Assembly: GCF_029428875.1 (NCBI RefSeq) | Contig: NZ_JAJSOO010000001.1 | Span: forward strand, 62,001-126,000 | Direction of reading: 5' to 3' | DNA: 64,000 bases | Origin: Streptomyces sp. JH34 | Lineage (GTDB): Bacteria; Actinomycetota; Actinomycetes; Streptomycetales; Streptomycetaceae | Shown here: in pieces, positions 25,665 through 34,470 of the stretch | Layout: each line of letters opens with the position of its first letter | How positions within the stretch are numbered: position 1 is the first letter of the stretch | Program-made: the position numbers and the translations under genes | Notes under the pieces: generated by a model | What the model was told of the DNA's origin: nothing | The model's input: only the letters and a program-made list of their open reading frames with translations | The model's database searches: none

Positions 25665-25934
25665 TGCGTGACCACCAGGGGCGGGCCGTGGTCATACCGA
25701 CTCGATACGTTCAACATTTCTTACGGCCTCGCCTCGCCCGAGGTCTTCCTCGGCACACCACCGACACGCAGCGTCGACGAGCGCGGCTTCCTGCGCTGAA
25801 CCGTGAGCACGCTGGGACGGTCACAGAAGGTTGTCATCAGAGGAAAGTCCCTCAGGATCTGACGACAGTTGAACAGGCGAGCTCACCAGTACCGGGAGTA
25901 CCGGTAGTTCTTCGACTGCTCGGCGACGGCGTGG

Positions 25935-26015
25935 TCGCGGGTGGGCACCAGGCCCATCTCGACGCCGGCTTCCGCATCGGCACTGCGACGGTCTGTCGCT
26001 ACATACGTGAGGCTA
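25935..26015 (+). pseudogene. IS5-type transposase helix-turn-helix fragment
   Basis: The forward strand encodes about 27 residues, HLDAGFRIGTATVCRYIREA, which match the helix-turn-helix of IS5-family transposases (compare GFGIGIATAYRYIREAVD at 47700-47791). Nothing else of the element is visible. It abuts the end of the ankyrin gene on the other strand. Confidence 0.5.
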
Positions 26016-26450
26016 CAGCTCTGGGTGATCTGCCGGTTGCGCCCCTGCTGCCCGGAGGATTTCGGCAGTGTCAGGGTGAGAACCATGGTCCGCCCAGTCC
26101 AGCGGCGACCTGCCTGTGCCGTGGTCTTCCCGGAGGTTGGGGTCGGCGCCGTGCGCCAACAACTGCTGGACGGTTTCGGCGTGCCCCCAGCAGGCGGCTG
26201 CGCACAGCGGTGTGCCTTCCGAGCCGAGGCCGCTGCTTTCGGTATCGGGAGAAGCCCCGGCTTCCATGAGCAAACGAGCTATCTCGGCGTCGCCCTGCAC
26301 TGCAGCCAGGTACAGCGGAGTGGTGCCGTCACTGTTCCGCCTCTCTGGACTTGCTCCACTACGCAACAAGGCCTTCGAATGCCTGGCGTCACCTGTCAAG
26401 ACTGCTTCGAAGAGGTGGCGGGAGAGCTTCTTCTGTTGACGCTGCTTCAT
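26013..26450 (-). CDS. Ankyrin-repeat protein
   Basis: The protein is 145 residues made of about four ankyrin repeats: around residues 12-45 (LFEAVLTGDARHSKALLRSG), 40-75 (GTTPLYLAAVQGDAEIARLL), 78-112 (GTPLCAAACWGHAETVQQLL) and 113-140 (RSPLDWADHGSHPDTAEILR). Ankyrin repeats mediate protein binding; no catalytic or export signal is attached. The basic start MKQRQQKKLSRH is normal for stand-alone actinobacterial ankyrin proteins. The C-terminus ends just where an IS5 fragment starts on the opposite strand, so a few residues could have been replaced. Partner unknown. Confidence 0.8.
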   Translation of the reverse strand: MKQRQQKKLSRHLFEAVLTGDARHSKALLRSGASPERRNSDGTTPLYLAAVQGDAEIARLLMEAGASPDTESSGLGSEGTPLCAAACWGHAETVQQLLAHGADPNLREDHGTGRSPLDWADHGSHPDTAEILRAAGAQPADHPEL

Positions 26451-26489
26451 AACAGGCGAGGCTAGCGATCACGAGTACGGCGGAGCCAC

Positions 26490-26687
26490 TCATATCCACT
26501 CGGTGATCACCACGACCAGCCCAACGGCTTCGTAGCGAACGGCGAGTTCGTCGTCACCAGTGGCCACGGCCCGCTGCCGCCCGAGGTGGTTGATACCGCA
26601 CTCGACCGCTTGCCGCTCGCGGTGGTCGGCCTGGTCGAAATGCGACGGCTGACCACCACGGGAGCAGAGTCCTGACCGACTTCTCAT
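26490..26687 (-). pseudogene. IS5-family transposase C-terminal relic
   Basis: The minus-strand frame HFDQADHRERQAVECGINHL, GRQRAVATGDDELAVRYEAV, GLVVVITEWI follows the layout of the IS5/IS427 transposase end (RRNVVER-INRLKQWRG-ATRYDK-Y-A), with the final catalytic glutamate in AVEC. Many substitutions show it is old. The 170 bp upstream hold only an unplaced fragment (DELQWTEVEIGAYLVTDE). Confidence 0.6.
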
Positions 26688-26854
26688 CCGTTACGAGGTA
26701 AGCGCCGATCTCCACCTCGGTCCACTGCAACTCGTCTGCGGCACTATCTGCTTGGGGCGACTCCTCCATCCACGTCGAAACGATCAGTCCGGCGCGCGTC
26801 CATCGTCACCGTGGCCGCGGACCCTCATCGTGAGGTTTGGGATGTCGCTCTGCT

Positions 26855-27045
26855 TCACGATGCTGCCGGTGCGGATACCTCGCCGACGGCGCGCTTGAAG
26901 TCGGGGCACTCGACGATCGGTTCGTGGTCGCAGACGGCGGCGTGGCGGAGGCTGTCGCGGAGCCGCGTGAGTCTGCTGAGTTGCTCATCGAGATCACGTG
27001 CCCTGGTGGCCATCCGGAGGCGCAGGTCGGCGTCGGAGGGGCGGG
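26855..27045 (-). pseudogene. MerR regulator C-terminal fragment
   Basis: The minus strand encodes DADLRLRMATRARDLDEQLS, RLTRLRDSLRHAAVCDHEP and VECPDFKRAVGEV, matching the dimerisation helix and cysteine-bearing tail of MerR-type regulators. The DNA-binding domain is missing; beyond base 27045 the DNA belongs to the MBL relic on the other strand. Confidence 0.5.
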
Positions 27046-27549
27046 CCGCCACAGCGGTGGTCTGCCCGACTTCCCCGGCGCCGACGTCCACGTTCTCGCG
27101 TCCGAACTCGACGCGGCCCGCTCTCAGGCTCCCAGCTTCCGTCACCGGCCGGCTCACTGGACACACGAGCCCCGCTGGATCACCTACGCCTCCGAGCCCG
27201 ACTCCGGCGAACAGTGGTTCGGCTTCTCCGCCCTACAGCCGAAAGGGCTGCCGCAGGAGATCAAACTGATTCCCCTGGGGGCCACACTGCAGGTCATACC
27301 GGCATCGCTGTCCAGGACGGTGCCCGATGGCTCCTGCATTGCGGCGATGCGTACTACTACCACCGCGAGCTCGAATCTTCGCGGGAGGTCCACCCACTCC
27401 TCGACATCGTTCAGACCGGTTCGCAGGTCTCCCGTGACCTGCGGCTCGGGACGCAGGCCCGCCTACGAGAACTGATCCGCGACCACGGCCACCAGATCGA
27501 GGCCTTCTCGGCCCACGACCCGTGGGAGTTCGCCCGCTACGCCCGATGA
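27043..27549 (+). pseudogene. MBL-fold hydrolase, 5'-truncated and frameshifted
   Basis: The first frame gives HSGGLPDFPGADVHVLASEL, then the QAPSFRHRPAHW and WITYASEPDSGEQWFGFSAL segments. At a run of five G (27277-27281) the coding switches frame to GGHTAGHTGIAVQDG, WLLHCGDAYYYHRELES, and ends AFSAHDPWEFARYAR. One missing G explains the shift. The N-terminal HxHxDH half is absent: the sequence begins at the histidine of its end and is preceded by MerR debris. Remaining metal ligands (GHTAGH, GD) are present. Confidence 0.75.
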
Positions 27550-27737
27550 CGTCACACAGGCTGGTCCGTGGGAAGTGAGACGCGATGATGACGATCTCCC
27601 GTGGCCTGCATTCCCGGTGCGCGGAGGATCGAGGACCGCGAGGTACTGGCCGCGTGTTCGTGGCGTCGAGCTGTACGTGCCAGCAGCTGTCATCGACCTC
27701 CGGACCTCCGGTGCCACGGCTCACCGCCGGTTCCCGA

Positions 27738-27850
27738 GTGGTCTTACGAGCTGGTGCGATGCGGGTGACGTGTTCTTGCTGGTGGGTGTCATGATCCGGA
27801 TGTGGCGATCCTGGTCAGTCGGATGGTTCTCGCGCATCAGGTGTTCATAG
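27738..27850 (+). pseudogene. End of an IS5 element related to the intact copy at 47792
   Basis: Starting at GAGCTGGTGCGATG, this stretch matches, base for base with few changes, the transposase-start end of the intact IS at 47792-48827: terminal repeat, then TGTTCTTGCTGGTGGGTG, then the start of the transposase (ILVSRMVLAHQVFIEVSRG). It diverges after about 27850. The following 180 bp read LAESLRDAVDDLSVKI and CGCGGRVFFVLVNASG to a stop at 28036, which I cannot place. Confidence 0.7.
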
Positions 27851-28107
27851 AGGTCTCGCGGGGGTGCCCCTATGTCTTTGGTCAGGATCAGGTTGGCGAG
27901 GGTGACCCCCGCGGAGCTCGCCGAGTCCCTGCGGGATGCGGTTGACGACCTCTCGGTGAAGATCGCTCCTTCTGCGTGTGGGTGTGGTGGCCGGGTGTTC
28001 TTCGTGCTGGTCAACGCGTCCGGGGCGGTGCCGTGATTTTGCATGCCGACGTGACGGAACCGTGGTCGCGCGGCAGCCGTGACGGCTGCCGCGCGACCAC
28101 GGTCCGG

Positions 28108-28470
28108 TCAGGGCCCGATGACGTTGATCGTGTGGTTGATCGAAGTCACCGGCACAATTATCTTTTTCATGCCGAGCAGCCGGGAGTCGGTGCTCCCCGT
28201 GGTCCAGCACCAGTCGAATGCCCGGTCCGGAAGTTGGGTGGAGAATTCGCCACCCCAACTCAGACTTCTGTCCTGATTCTCCGCGAAAAAGAAGTACTTC
28301 GCGCCGTTGACCGGGCCAGAACGCACCTTCAAATCTGTGTGCGGAGTGACCATGAACCATCCGATCTTCGACCACGGGTCGCCCTCCGACGCGCAGTCGC
28401 TGTTCGAGTAGGCGTAAGCGAACCAAACAGTCTTCGACGTGCTGTTCTGGAAGTAGAGTCCCACGGTCAT
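28108..28470 (-). CDS. DUF1036-like small protein
   Basis: The protein is 120 residues, rich in aromatic residues and beta strands: TVGLYFQNSTSKTVWFAYAY, DPWSKIGWFMVTPHTDLKV, AKYFFFAENQDRSLSWGG and FDWCWTTG. The order of strands (N-terminal FQNSTSKTVWFAY, middle W-x-K-x-GW-x-x-x-P, then YFFFAEN) recalls DUF1036 proteins, which are mostly uncharacterised. There is no signal peptide. ATG 28470 overlaps the stop of the upstream acidic small gene (ATGA), so they are co-translated. The GC content here is visibly lower than in the neighbours, suggesting a separate origin. Confidence 0.65.
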   Translation of the reverse strand: MTVGLYFQNSTSKTVWFAYAYSNSDCASEGDPWSKIGWFMVTPHTDLKVRSGPVNGAKYFFFAENQDRSLSWGGEFSTQLPDRAFDWCWTTGSTDSRLLGMKKIIVPVTSINHTINVIGP

Positions 28471-28679
28471 CCCTCCTGCGGCGTGGGGTCGTCACCGCGC
28501 CTGTCGTCGTCGGCGTGGTCGCTCTCCACGCCGGGACGGTGGTCCTCACCGCTGGAGACCTCCGCCGTCCGATCCATCGGGACCGCCTCGCCCGTCCGGT
28601 CCGGACCGCGTGATTGCCGATTTTCGGCCGCTTCGTCCGCCGTCCAGGCCCGCGACAATTTCTCTGCCATACTCAACAC
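28467..28679 (-). CDS. Small acidic hydrophilic protein
   Basis: The protein is up to 70 residues (GTG 28679; an ATG at 28670 gives 67), with AEKLSRAWTADEAAENRQSR at the start and an Asp/Arg-rich, probably disordered tail ending HADDDRRGDDPTPQEG. GGAG and GAAGG lie at suitable distances before the two possible starts. Its stop overlaps the start of the DUF1036-like gene, so the pair forms an operon. No family recognised; a disordered partner or chaperone for the next protein is only a guess. Confidence 0.5.
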   Translation of the reverse strand: MLSMAEKLSRAWTADEAAENRQSRGPDRTGEAVPMDRTAEVSSGEDHRPGVESDHADDDRRGDDPTPQEG

Positions 28680-30338
28680 CCTTCCATCTCCTGGTAGACC
28701 GAGCGATGCTCAAGGTGCCGTTCTGCGGGGGTTCCGTTGGTATCGCGCGCCGCATCGCCTCGGTTAAAGATGCCTCGGATCGAGCGTGTCGGTGGGTTCT
28801 ATTCACCAGAACCGAAGCGCCCGCCGGGTTCGCCGATTCACCAGCGTTGTAAGTGCATCTGCCATACCAAACTAGCTTCAACGCATCTGCATCGCATCTG
28901 GGCAAGTAATTGGGGGAGATCCGACCACGAGCGCAGGACACCAAGTCGCCAACTCCAAGAGGTGCATTCGAGGTCTTGGAACGAGTCACGTGGTGCTCGT
29001 GCGCGATCTGGAAGGGTGGCGAGAGCGGTCGCGCACGCCTCCTGCTGCATAGGCCAGCGGGGCTTCCCCTCCCGCCCCTGGAGTACGAAGCGCCGCGCCC
29101 TGTACGCCGACGCCCGTCGGGCAACTAACGAGATCGTGCACGATAGAGCCGTCGCTGTATCCGTGCAGGTCAACCGCTCGCGCGCCATGACGACCCCGGC
29201 GCACCGGTGGCACGCCTCGTGCCGCAGGCGGGTGAGCGCGTGACGGAGTTGGACGCTCCGGAGGTCAGCGCCGACGGTGACCCCGCCGAGGTCGTCGGAC
29301 GCCTGACGGACGTGGTCGAGAACTACCGCGTCGACACGGACGCCCAGGCACTCGCCCCCAAGTCGGCCTGACGGCCGAGCCGATGAGACAGCACGAACAT
29401 GCGATGGAGAGTCCCGTAGTACTGGTGGGACCCCGCAGTTCCTGTCCGCAGTCAGCGGGATCTCACTCCGCTTTCGCCCGCCGCCATCTGATGAACGCCA
29501 CTGAATACGGGACGGCAAATCGTTCGACTCTGTCTCACCCTGGTGGTAATGGATCGTGAAGGTTGAGCATCTCTACCTCGCGAAGAGCGCGACAGTCACT
29601 CTGGCCTGTATGTTTCGCGGCAGACAACGTCGCACTGGTTTACCGGCCTTGTCGCGCCGGACTCTCACGACCAGACACCAAGTCGATCGGCCGATCGGTC
29701 GATCCCGGGAAGGCCTGCGGGAACGCAGGCCTGCTGTTTCGTGACCGAAGGCCTGTTCGTCGCCGTTTATTGACTTACCGCCATCACCGCCTGTGAGACA
29801 GGGCCGTTCAATTGACAGACCCTCAGATCGACCAGGGCGTCCCGGTCGGCAAGGTGCAGGAGTGGGTGCAATCCCCCGGCTCGAAGGGGGAGATCGCAGC
29901 TCGGAGGCATGGAGCACCGCCGTGCAAAGTATGGGGACCGCTGCGTGACCGACCGAAGTCCCGGCAGCAAGGAGTGCGTGGCACTGGTCCCGCTACACAG
30001 AGCACGCGCGCTTTCCCGGTCCGGGTGAAACTGGGGCATGGCAAATGGCGCGATCTCCCATAGTCCTTCGAGGAGTTGTCGTGTCCTCCCTGTGGTGGAA
30101 CATCGATGAACCACATAGCCGATTCAACCTGAATAACGACCGGAGAAGGTGCCGCCGTGGACGGACAGAGCTAGACTTGAAGCCATTCCAGAGCGCACCT
30201 TCTGTCCGATCTGCCTCTCAATAACGCAATGGCGAAGTGTGATGCGATGGGTCGCGCATCGGCGCGAGGGCGCAACGGCTGCCTGTATCGGGTACTGAAC
30301 ATACGACGTAATCCCTTCACTTCTGAAGGAGGAGTCAA
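28680..30338. other. Gene-poor interval of 1.66 kb
   Basis: No convincing gene. A short forward stretch ending at 29371 (LDAPEVSADGDPAEVVGRLT, DVVENYRVDTDAQALAP) has coding-like composition but no start or known family. A stem-loop (AGGCCTGC / GCAGGCCT, 29711-29732) followed by CTGTTTC may be a terminator. GC content is lower than the window average. Confidence 0.5.
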
Positions 30339-30635
30339 ATGTATGCACACTGGGGCACATTTACCAAGGGGGCGCGTCTCACGGACAGCCTTACCTTCGC
30401 TGCGGAAGCGATGCAGAAATCTGGCCTGCAAATCTGGGACAATGCCAGTGACGGCGACTATCAAGTGATTGGAGGGAACGGTGACGTCATCGCCACGGTG
30501 GTCAGCGTCCCACAATCGGACAACCTGTGGATGACGGTGAGCGCGTACTCAACCGACTCCGGGCTTGCCGAGCGCACCAGGAACGACGTACGGGAACATA
30601 TCGTCAGAATGCACAGGATCGACGACAACCCGTGA
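30339..30635 (+). CDS. Small conserved-looking protein, unknown function
   Basis: The protein is 98 residues. ATG 30339 has a near-perfect ribosome site (AAGGAGG at 30327-30333). The sequence has the alternation of a small alpha/beta domain: LTDSLTFAAEAMQKSGLQIW, then VIGGNGDVIATVVSVPQ, NLWMTVSAYSTDSGLAERTR and a final helix NDVREHIVRM. I do not recognise a named family. It is the only well-supported gene in a 2.9-kb stretch of debris and seems intact, which suggests it is still expressed. Confidence 0.65.
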   Translation: MYAHWGTFTKGARLTDSLTFAAEAMQKSGLQIWDNASDGDYQVIGGNGDVIATVVSVPQSDNLWMTVSAYSTDSGLAERTRNDVREHIVRMHRIDDNP

Positions 30636-30649
30636 GACGTCGTCCAGCC

Positions 30650-30866
30650 AGCACTGCGGTCGGCGCACCGCGAACCAGGCTCTGTGCATAAGCGGCTCTC
30701 GCGCCCGACGGACCGGCACCTGGCGGCTCCAGCCGTGCCGCCGCAGCAACCGCCACACCCCATGGATCGTGTAGCCGTTGTGGAACAGCCGCCCGATCAG
30801 CAACATCACGCGCTTGAGCGTCCAGCCTCTATCGTCGAAGCCGTGAGTCAGCCGGTCCCGCTGCAA
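30650..30866 (-). pseudogene. IS630-type transposase fragment
   Basis: The minus strand reads GWTLKRVMLLIGRLFHNGYT, IHGVWRLLRRHGWSRQVPVR and, after a shortened linker, WLDDVSR. It is the helix-turn-helix end of an IS630-like transposase of the same group as the relic at 11300-11470. It ends inside the 51-bp palindrome. Confidence 0.65.
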
Positions 30867-30900
30867 CTCCCCTGCCAGGGGAGTTGCAGCGGGACCGGCT
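30850..30900. repeat. 51-bp perfect palindrome
   Basis: Two exact 25-base arms (30850-30874 and 30876-30900, starting AGCCGGTCCCGCTGCAACTC) surround a single base. It marks the junction between the IS630 relic and the rearranged decarboxylase fragment. It could be a strong terminator or the scar of a rearrangement. Confidence 0.9.
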
Positions 30901-30904
30901 CAGT

Positions 30905-31267
30905 CTCTGCCTCCGCGCCGACGTCGTCACCACCTGGATGGAACCCCAGGACCCGGCGCGGCTCCACCTCCCAGAACGTGCAGAACTTCTCCCAACAGAC
31001 CTGCACGTTGACGCCCATCACCAGGTTGGGCCGCGCCGTCGCCGGATAACGGTCGGTGTTCCTCGCCGACCAGCGCCGCTTCAGTGCCATCCCCGCCAGC
31101 ATGCAGGCCTCGCTGGAGCCCGTCGTCGAACAGCCCACCGTGGATGCCGGGTCGGGTGCGTTCCAGAGGTCGGCGAGCATCGCCACGCAGCGCCGTTCCA
31201 GCTCGGCGGTGCGGGGGTACTCGTCCTTGTCGATCATGTTCTTGTCCCGGCACTCGGCCATCAGCAC
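30905..31267 (-). pseudogene. Glutamate decarboxylase fragment with internal inversion
   Basis: The minus strand encodes [60 protein letters not shown] and [17 protein letters not shown], the PLP-enzyme region just after the N-terminus of bacterial GadB. The segment that normally precedes it (VVTTWMEPQ) is present at about 30922-30950 but on the plus strand, so the piece has flipped. The PLP lysine domain is missing. Confidence 0.75.
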
Positions 31268-31674
31268 ACCGCAACCCCGGCGAAGAAGTCGATGACCACC
31301 TGGCCGGCACCCGGGAGAGGCAACAACGCTCCGTGGTGGCTGGGTACGTCGGCTGGTGCATTCGATCCGTTCACCTGAAAACCGTAACTGGGGCCTCCGA
31401 CAGCGGCGGCGTCAGACAACCAGGGGCCTGGGCGGGGAAAAGCTGGCGAGACCCGCAGGCTTGGGTGCGGGACCTCTTCGACTAGCTGGTGCTCAAGCTT
31501 CCACGAGGCGAAATCGACGGTCGTCGAACTTCGGAAGGACTGGTCGAAGTCCGAGAAGAAAGCATCGCGCCCGAGACGCTCCGGACGGTCTCCTGCGTGA
31601 TGATGGCCAAGAAAGTCTTCGCCGCAGCAGACATGCGCCGATGCCGCAGGGTCGGCTCGAAAGGGGCCGCAGCC

Positions 31675-32601
31675 ATGCCTACCTCCAGAACGAATAGACC
31701 GGCCGCCGCCGCGCTCGCCGCGCTCGCGCTCGTCATCGCCGCGGCCTGCGGCAGCTCGGGCGGAGGGAAGACGACGTCCGGAGCACGCGCCAAGGTGCTC
31801 GCCGTGAAGATCGACAACGTAGCCGCGGCCCGGCCGCCGACCGGACTCGAGAAGGCAGACATCGTCTACGTGGAGCAGGTGGAGGCAGGCCTCAGTCGCA
31901 TACTCGCCGCCTACTCCTCCGGCCTGCCGCCCGTCGTCGGCCCCGTACGCAGTGCTCGCGAAACGGATCTGGAGCTGCTCCGGCAGTTCGACGAGCCCAC
32001 ACTCGCGTACTCGGGCGCCCAGTCCGCTCTCCAGCCGTCGATCGAAGCTGCCCCCCTCGATGCGCTGCCGCCGTCGGAGGCACCGGACGCCTATTTCCGC
32101 AGTGGGGAGCACGCCGCACCACACAATCTGTATCTGCGCCCGGGGAAGGTCCCGCACGCCTCCACCGGGGTGAATGCGGCCGAGGACATCGGGCTCCGCT
32201 TCGCCGCGCCGCCCCCGGGCGGCACCCCCGTCAACGAGCGCAGCGTGTCCTACCCCTCGGCACGGTTCACCTTCACCTGGTCCTTGGACCGGGACGAGTG
32301 GCTGGTGAGCATGGACAGAGCCCCCGCCCGTACGGCCTCCGGGGACCGGCTCGCAGCAGCCACAGTGGTCCTGCAGAATGTGGACGTGCAGCCTTCCCGT
32401 TTCCGGGACCGAGGAGGCAACACCTCGCCGTTCAGCGCGACCGTGGGGTCCGGCTCGGCTGTGGTCCTGCGTGACGGCAAGTCGTACGACGTGACATGGC
32501 AGCGCAACACCGCCGAGTCAGCGACCGGCTTCACCACCAAGGACGGCAATCCGATGACGTTCGCGACCGGGCAGGTCTGGATCGTGCTCGTATCGAATTG
32601 A
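31675..32601 (+). CDS. DUF3048 (YerB-like) lipoprotein
   Basis: The protein is 308 residues. ATG 31675 follows AAAGGGG and gives a lipoprotein signal (basic start, AAALAALALVIAAAC, then GSSGGG). The mature protein carries both DUF3048 halves: VKIDNVAAARPPTGLEKADI, VYVEQVEAGLSRILAAYSSG, VGPVRSARETDLELLRQFDE, and later the PHNLYLRP and SATGFTTKDGNPMTFATGQV segments near the end. It would sit on the outer face of the membrane. Family function is unclear. An upstream start at 31489 would remove the signal peptide from the N-terminus. It stands alone between relics. Confidence 0.88.
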   Translation: MPTSRTNRPAAAALAALALVIAAACGSSGGGKTTSGARAKVLAVKIDNVAAARPPTGLEKADIVYVEQVEAGLSRILAAYSSGLPPVVGPVRSARETDLELLRQFDEPTLAYSGAQSALQPSIEAAPLDALPPSEAPDAYFRSGEHAAPHNLYLRPGKVPHASTGVNAAEDIGLRFAAPPPGGTPVNERSVSYPSARFTFTWSLDRDEWLVSMDRAPARTASGDRLAAATVVLQNVDVQPSRFRDRGGNTSPFSATVGSGSAVVLRDGKSYDVTWQRNTAESATGFTTKDGNPMTFATGQVWIVLVSN

Positions 32602-32693
32602 CGGCGGCTACGTCACCTCGACGGAGTCACCGAGGACGGGCGTTTCCATGTCCGAGGCCCGCGGCTAGCTGACCGCCGAACAGCGCGGCCAGG

Positions 32694-32882
32694 TCACTCG
32701 CCTCGTACCCCGGAGCCGGCGAGGGCAGCGCGTTCCTCGACGTCGACAAGGTATGCCTGCGCACGCACGTTCACGTGCTCTTCGCCCTCCCCCAGCTGGA
32801 CGTCCGCGGTGGTGCTCAGGTGCGCGTACCCAAGGACCGTCTGCATGCCGACGGCAGGAGGTCGGCCATGTCCTGGCTGCAC
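32694..32882 (-). pseudogene. Tyrosine integrase C-terminal relic
   Basis: The minus strand gives VGMQTVLGYAHLSTTADVQL, then EEHVNVRAQAYLVDVEERAA. This is the end of a site-specific integrase, where VLGHAHLSTTADVY normally carries the catalytic tyrosine just after the HxxH region; here the tyrosine position reads as glutamine. The rest is absent. Confidence 0.65.
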
Positions 32883-33069
32883 GTCCGACGGTCGGCACGC
32901 GCGGTCCCCACGGGAGCGAAGTCCGTGCGCCGAGCCCCATCGCCCGGCGGGCTTATATCACACCCCAGCCACCTGCCGCAAAGATCGTAGGTCAATGACA
33001 TCCGGTGATGTGATCACGGGAATGCATGGGCCGCAGTCCGGACTCCCCACGTCAGGAGCAGATGACACC

Positions 33070-34470
33070 ATGCATCCCCCCACCGCGCCGTCGTCCCCCA
33101 CGCCGGCCGCGCCCGGCAGCCTCCCCTTGATCGGCCATGTGCACCGACTCGCCCGCGATCCCCTGCCGTTCATCACCTCACTGCGTGAGCACGGCAGCGT
33201 CGTGCGTATACGCATCGGCCCGACGCCCGCCTATGTCGTCACCGACCCCGCGCTCACCCGGCGCGTGCTCGTGACAGAGGCAGCGGACTTCGCCAAGGGC
33301 GGCAAGATCATCGACGCCTTGCGCGTCTTCTTCGGTGACGGCCTGGCCACCGTCGCCGACGGTGACGCCCACCTGCGTCAGCGGCGCCTCATGCAGCCGA
33401 TGTTCAACAAGGCGCACATCGAAACCCGCGGCCCCGCCATGATCGACCAGGTACGCGCGATGGTCACCTCCTGGCCAGAGGAAAGCCCTCGCGACGTCTT
33501 CGCGGCCGTGAACGATGTCGCCCTCGCTGTCTTCCTCGTCGCGCTGTTCGGCGACGACCTCCCCGCCCACCTGCAGGGCGAATTCACCGCCCTCATGCCC
33601 GAAATCATGAAGGGAACGATTCGGCAGACCGTCCTTCCCTCCTGGCTGACGCGGCTGCCCCTGCCAGCACACCGGGCGCACGCAGACCGCGTCCGGCGCC
33701 TCCGTCAGCTCGTTGACCAGGCCATCGAGCACCGCACAGCCTCCGCGCCCGCTCACCGTCCCGCAGCCGGGCTTCCCCGACCCCCCGCGTGCCCCCACGA
33801 TCCCCCGGCACAGCAGGAGGCCGGATTGTTCGACACCCTCCTCAACGCGGAGCACCCACTCACACACCAGCAGCTGCAGGACGAGGCGATCACGCTCTTG
33901 ACCGGCGCGATCGAAACGACCGGAACCACCTTGGCCTGGACGCTCTACGAGATATCCCAGAACCCCCAGGTGGAAAAGCGGCTTCGTGCCGAGATCGCCG
34001 CCGTGTGCCCCGGCCGCCCCCTGGTGCACGACGACCTCGACAGCCTCCCCTACGCGCGAATGGTTCTGCAGGAGAGCATTCGCAAGTACGGCCCTGCGTG
34101 GATGGTGACCCGGACCGCCACGCGGGACGTCGACCTCGGAGGGCACCACATCCCCCAGGGCGCCGATGTTGTGTGGAGCCCCTACCTCCACCAGCACGAC
34201 CCGGCCTTCTTCCCCGAACCCGAAGCATTTGACCCAGACCGCTGGACAGCCGAGCGTGCCCACCTCACACGCGGATCGTTCCTCGCCTTCGGCGACGGCC
34301 GACGCAAGTGCATCGGCGAGAACTTCGCCTGGACAGAGCTGCAGATCATCTTGGCCACCATTCTCCAGACGTGGCCACGGTTGGAACTCACCTCGCGCCC
34401 CCCTAAGGCTCAGGCTGTAGTCACTGTCAAGCCCGACGCGATGACCATGACCTTCCAGCAGCAGCCCTAG
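33070..34470 (+). CDS. Cytochrome P450
   Basis: The protein is 466 residues (a start at 32995 would add 25). All P450 landmarks are present: I-helix LLTGAIETTGTTLAW, K-helix ExxR (LQESIRKYGP), the FDPDRW segment, and the heme loop FLAFGDGRRKCIGENFAW with the cysteine ligand. The N-terminal PGSLPLIGHVHRLARDPLPF resembles soluble Streptomyces P450s acting on terpenes (the CYP170 type), so a terpene or lipid hydroxylase is likely. AGGAG lies 11 bp before 33070. A proline/alanine-rich insert (about residues 220-250) precedes the I-helix. No terpene synthase or ferredoxin gene is next to it. Confidence 0.92.
   Translation: MHPPTAPSSPTPAAPGSLPLIGHVHRLARDPLPFITSLREHGSVVRIRIGPTPAYVVTDPALTRRVLVTEAADFAKGGKIIDALRVFFGDGLATVADGDAHLRQRRLMQPMFNKAHIETRGPAMIDQVRAMVTSWPEESPRDVFAAVNDVALAVFLVALFGDDLPAHLQGEFTALMPEIMKGTIRQTVLPSWLTRLPLPAHRAHADRVRRLRQLVDQAIEHRTASAPAHRPAAGLPRPPACPHDPPAQQEAGLFDTLLNAEHPLTHQQLQDEAITLLTGAIETTGTTLAWTLYEISQNPQVEKRLRAEIAAVCPGRPLVHDDLDSLPYARMVLQESIRKYGPAWMVTRTATRDVDLGGHHIPQGADVVWSPYLHQHDPAFFPEPEAFDPDRWTAERAHLTRGSFLAFGDGRRKCIGENFAWTELQIILATILQTWPRLELTSRPPKAQAVVTVKPDAMTMTFQQQP

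Noticed and set aside
27720..28036. A possible small gene ending at 28036 (CGCGGRVFFVLVNASG)
   Set aside because: The 5' part is clearly IS5 end sequence; no start or ribosome site precedes the remaining 50 codons, so it is only mentioned as an unplaced tail.
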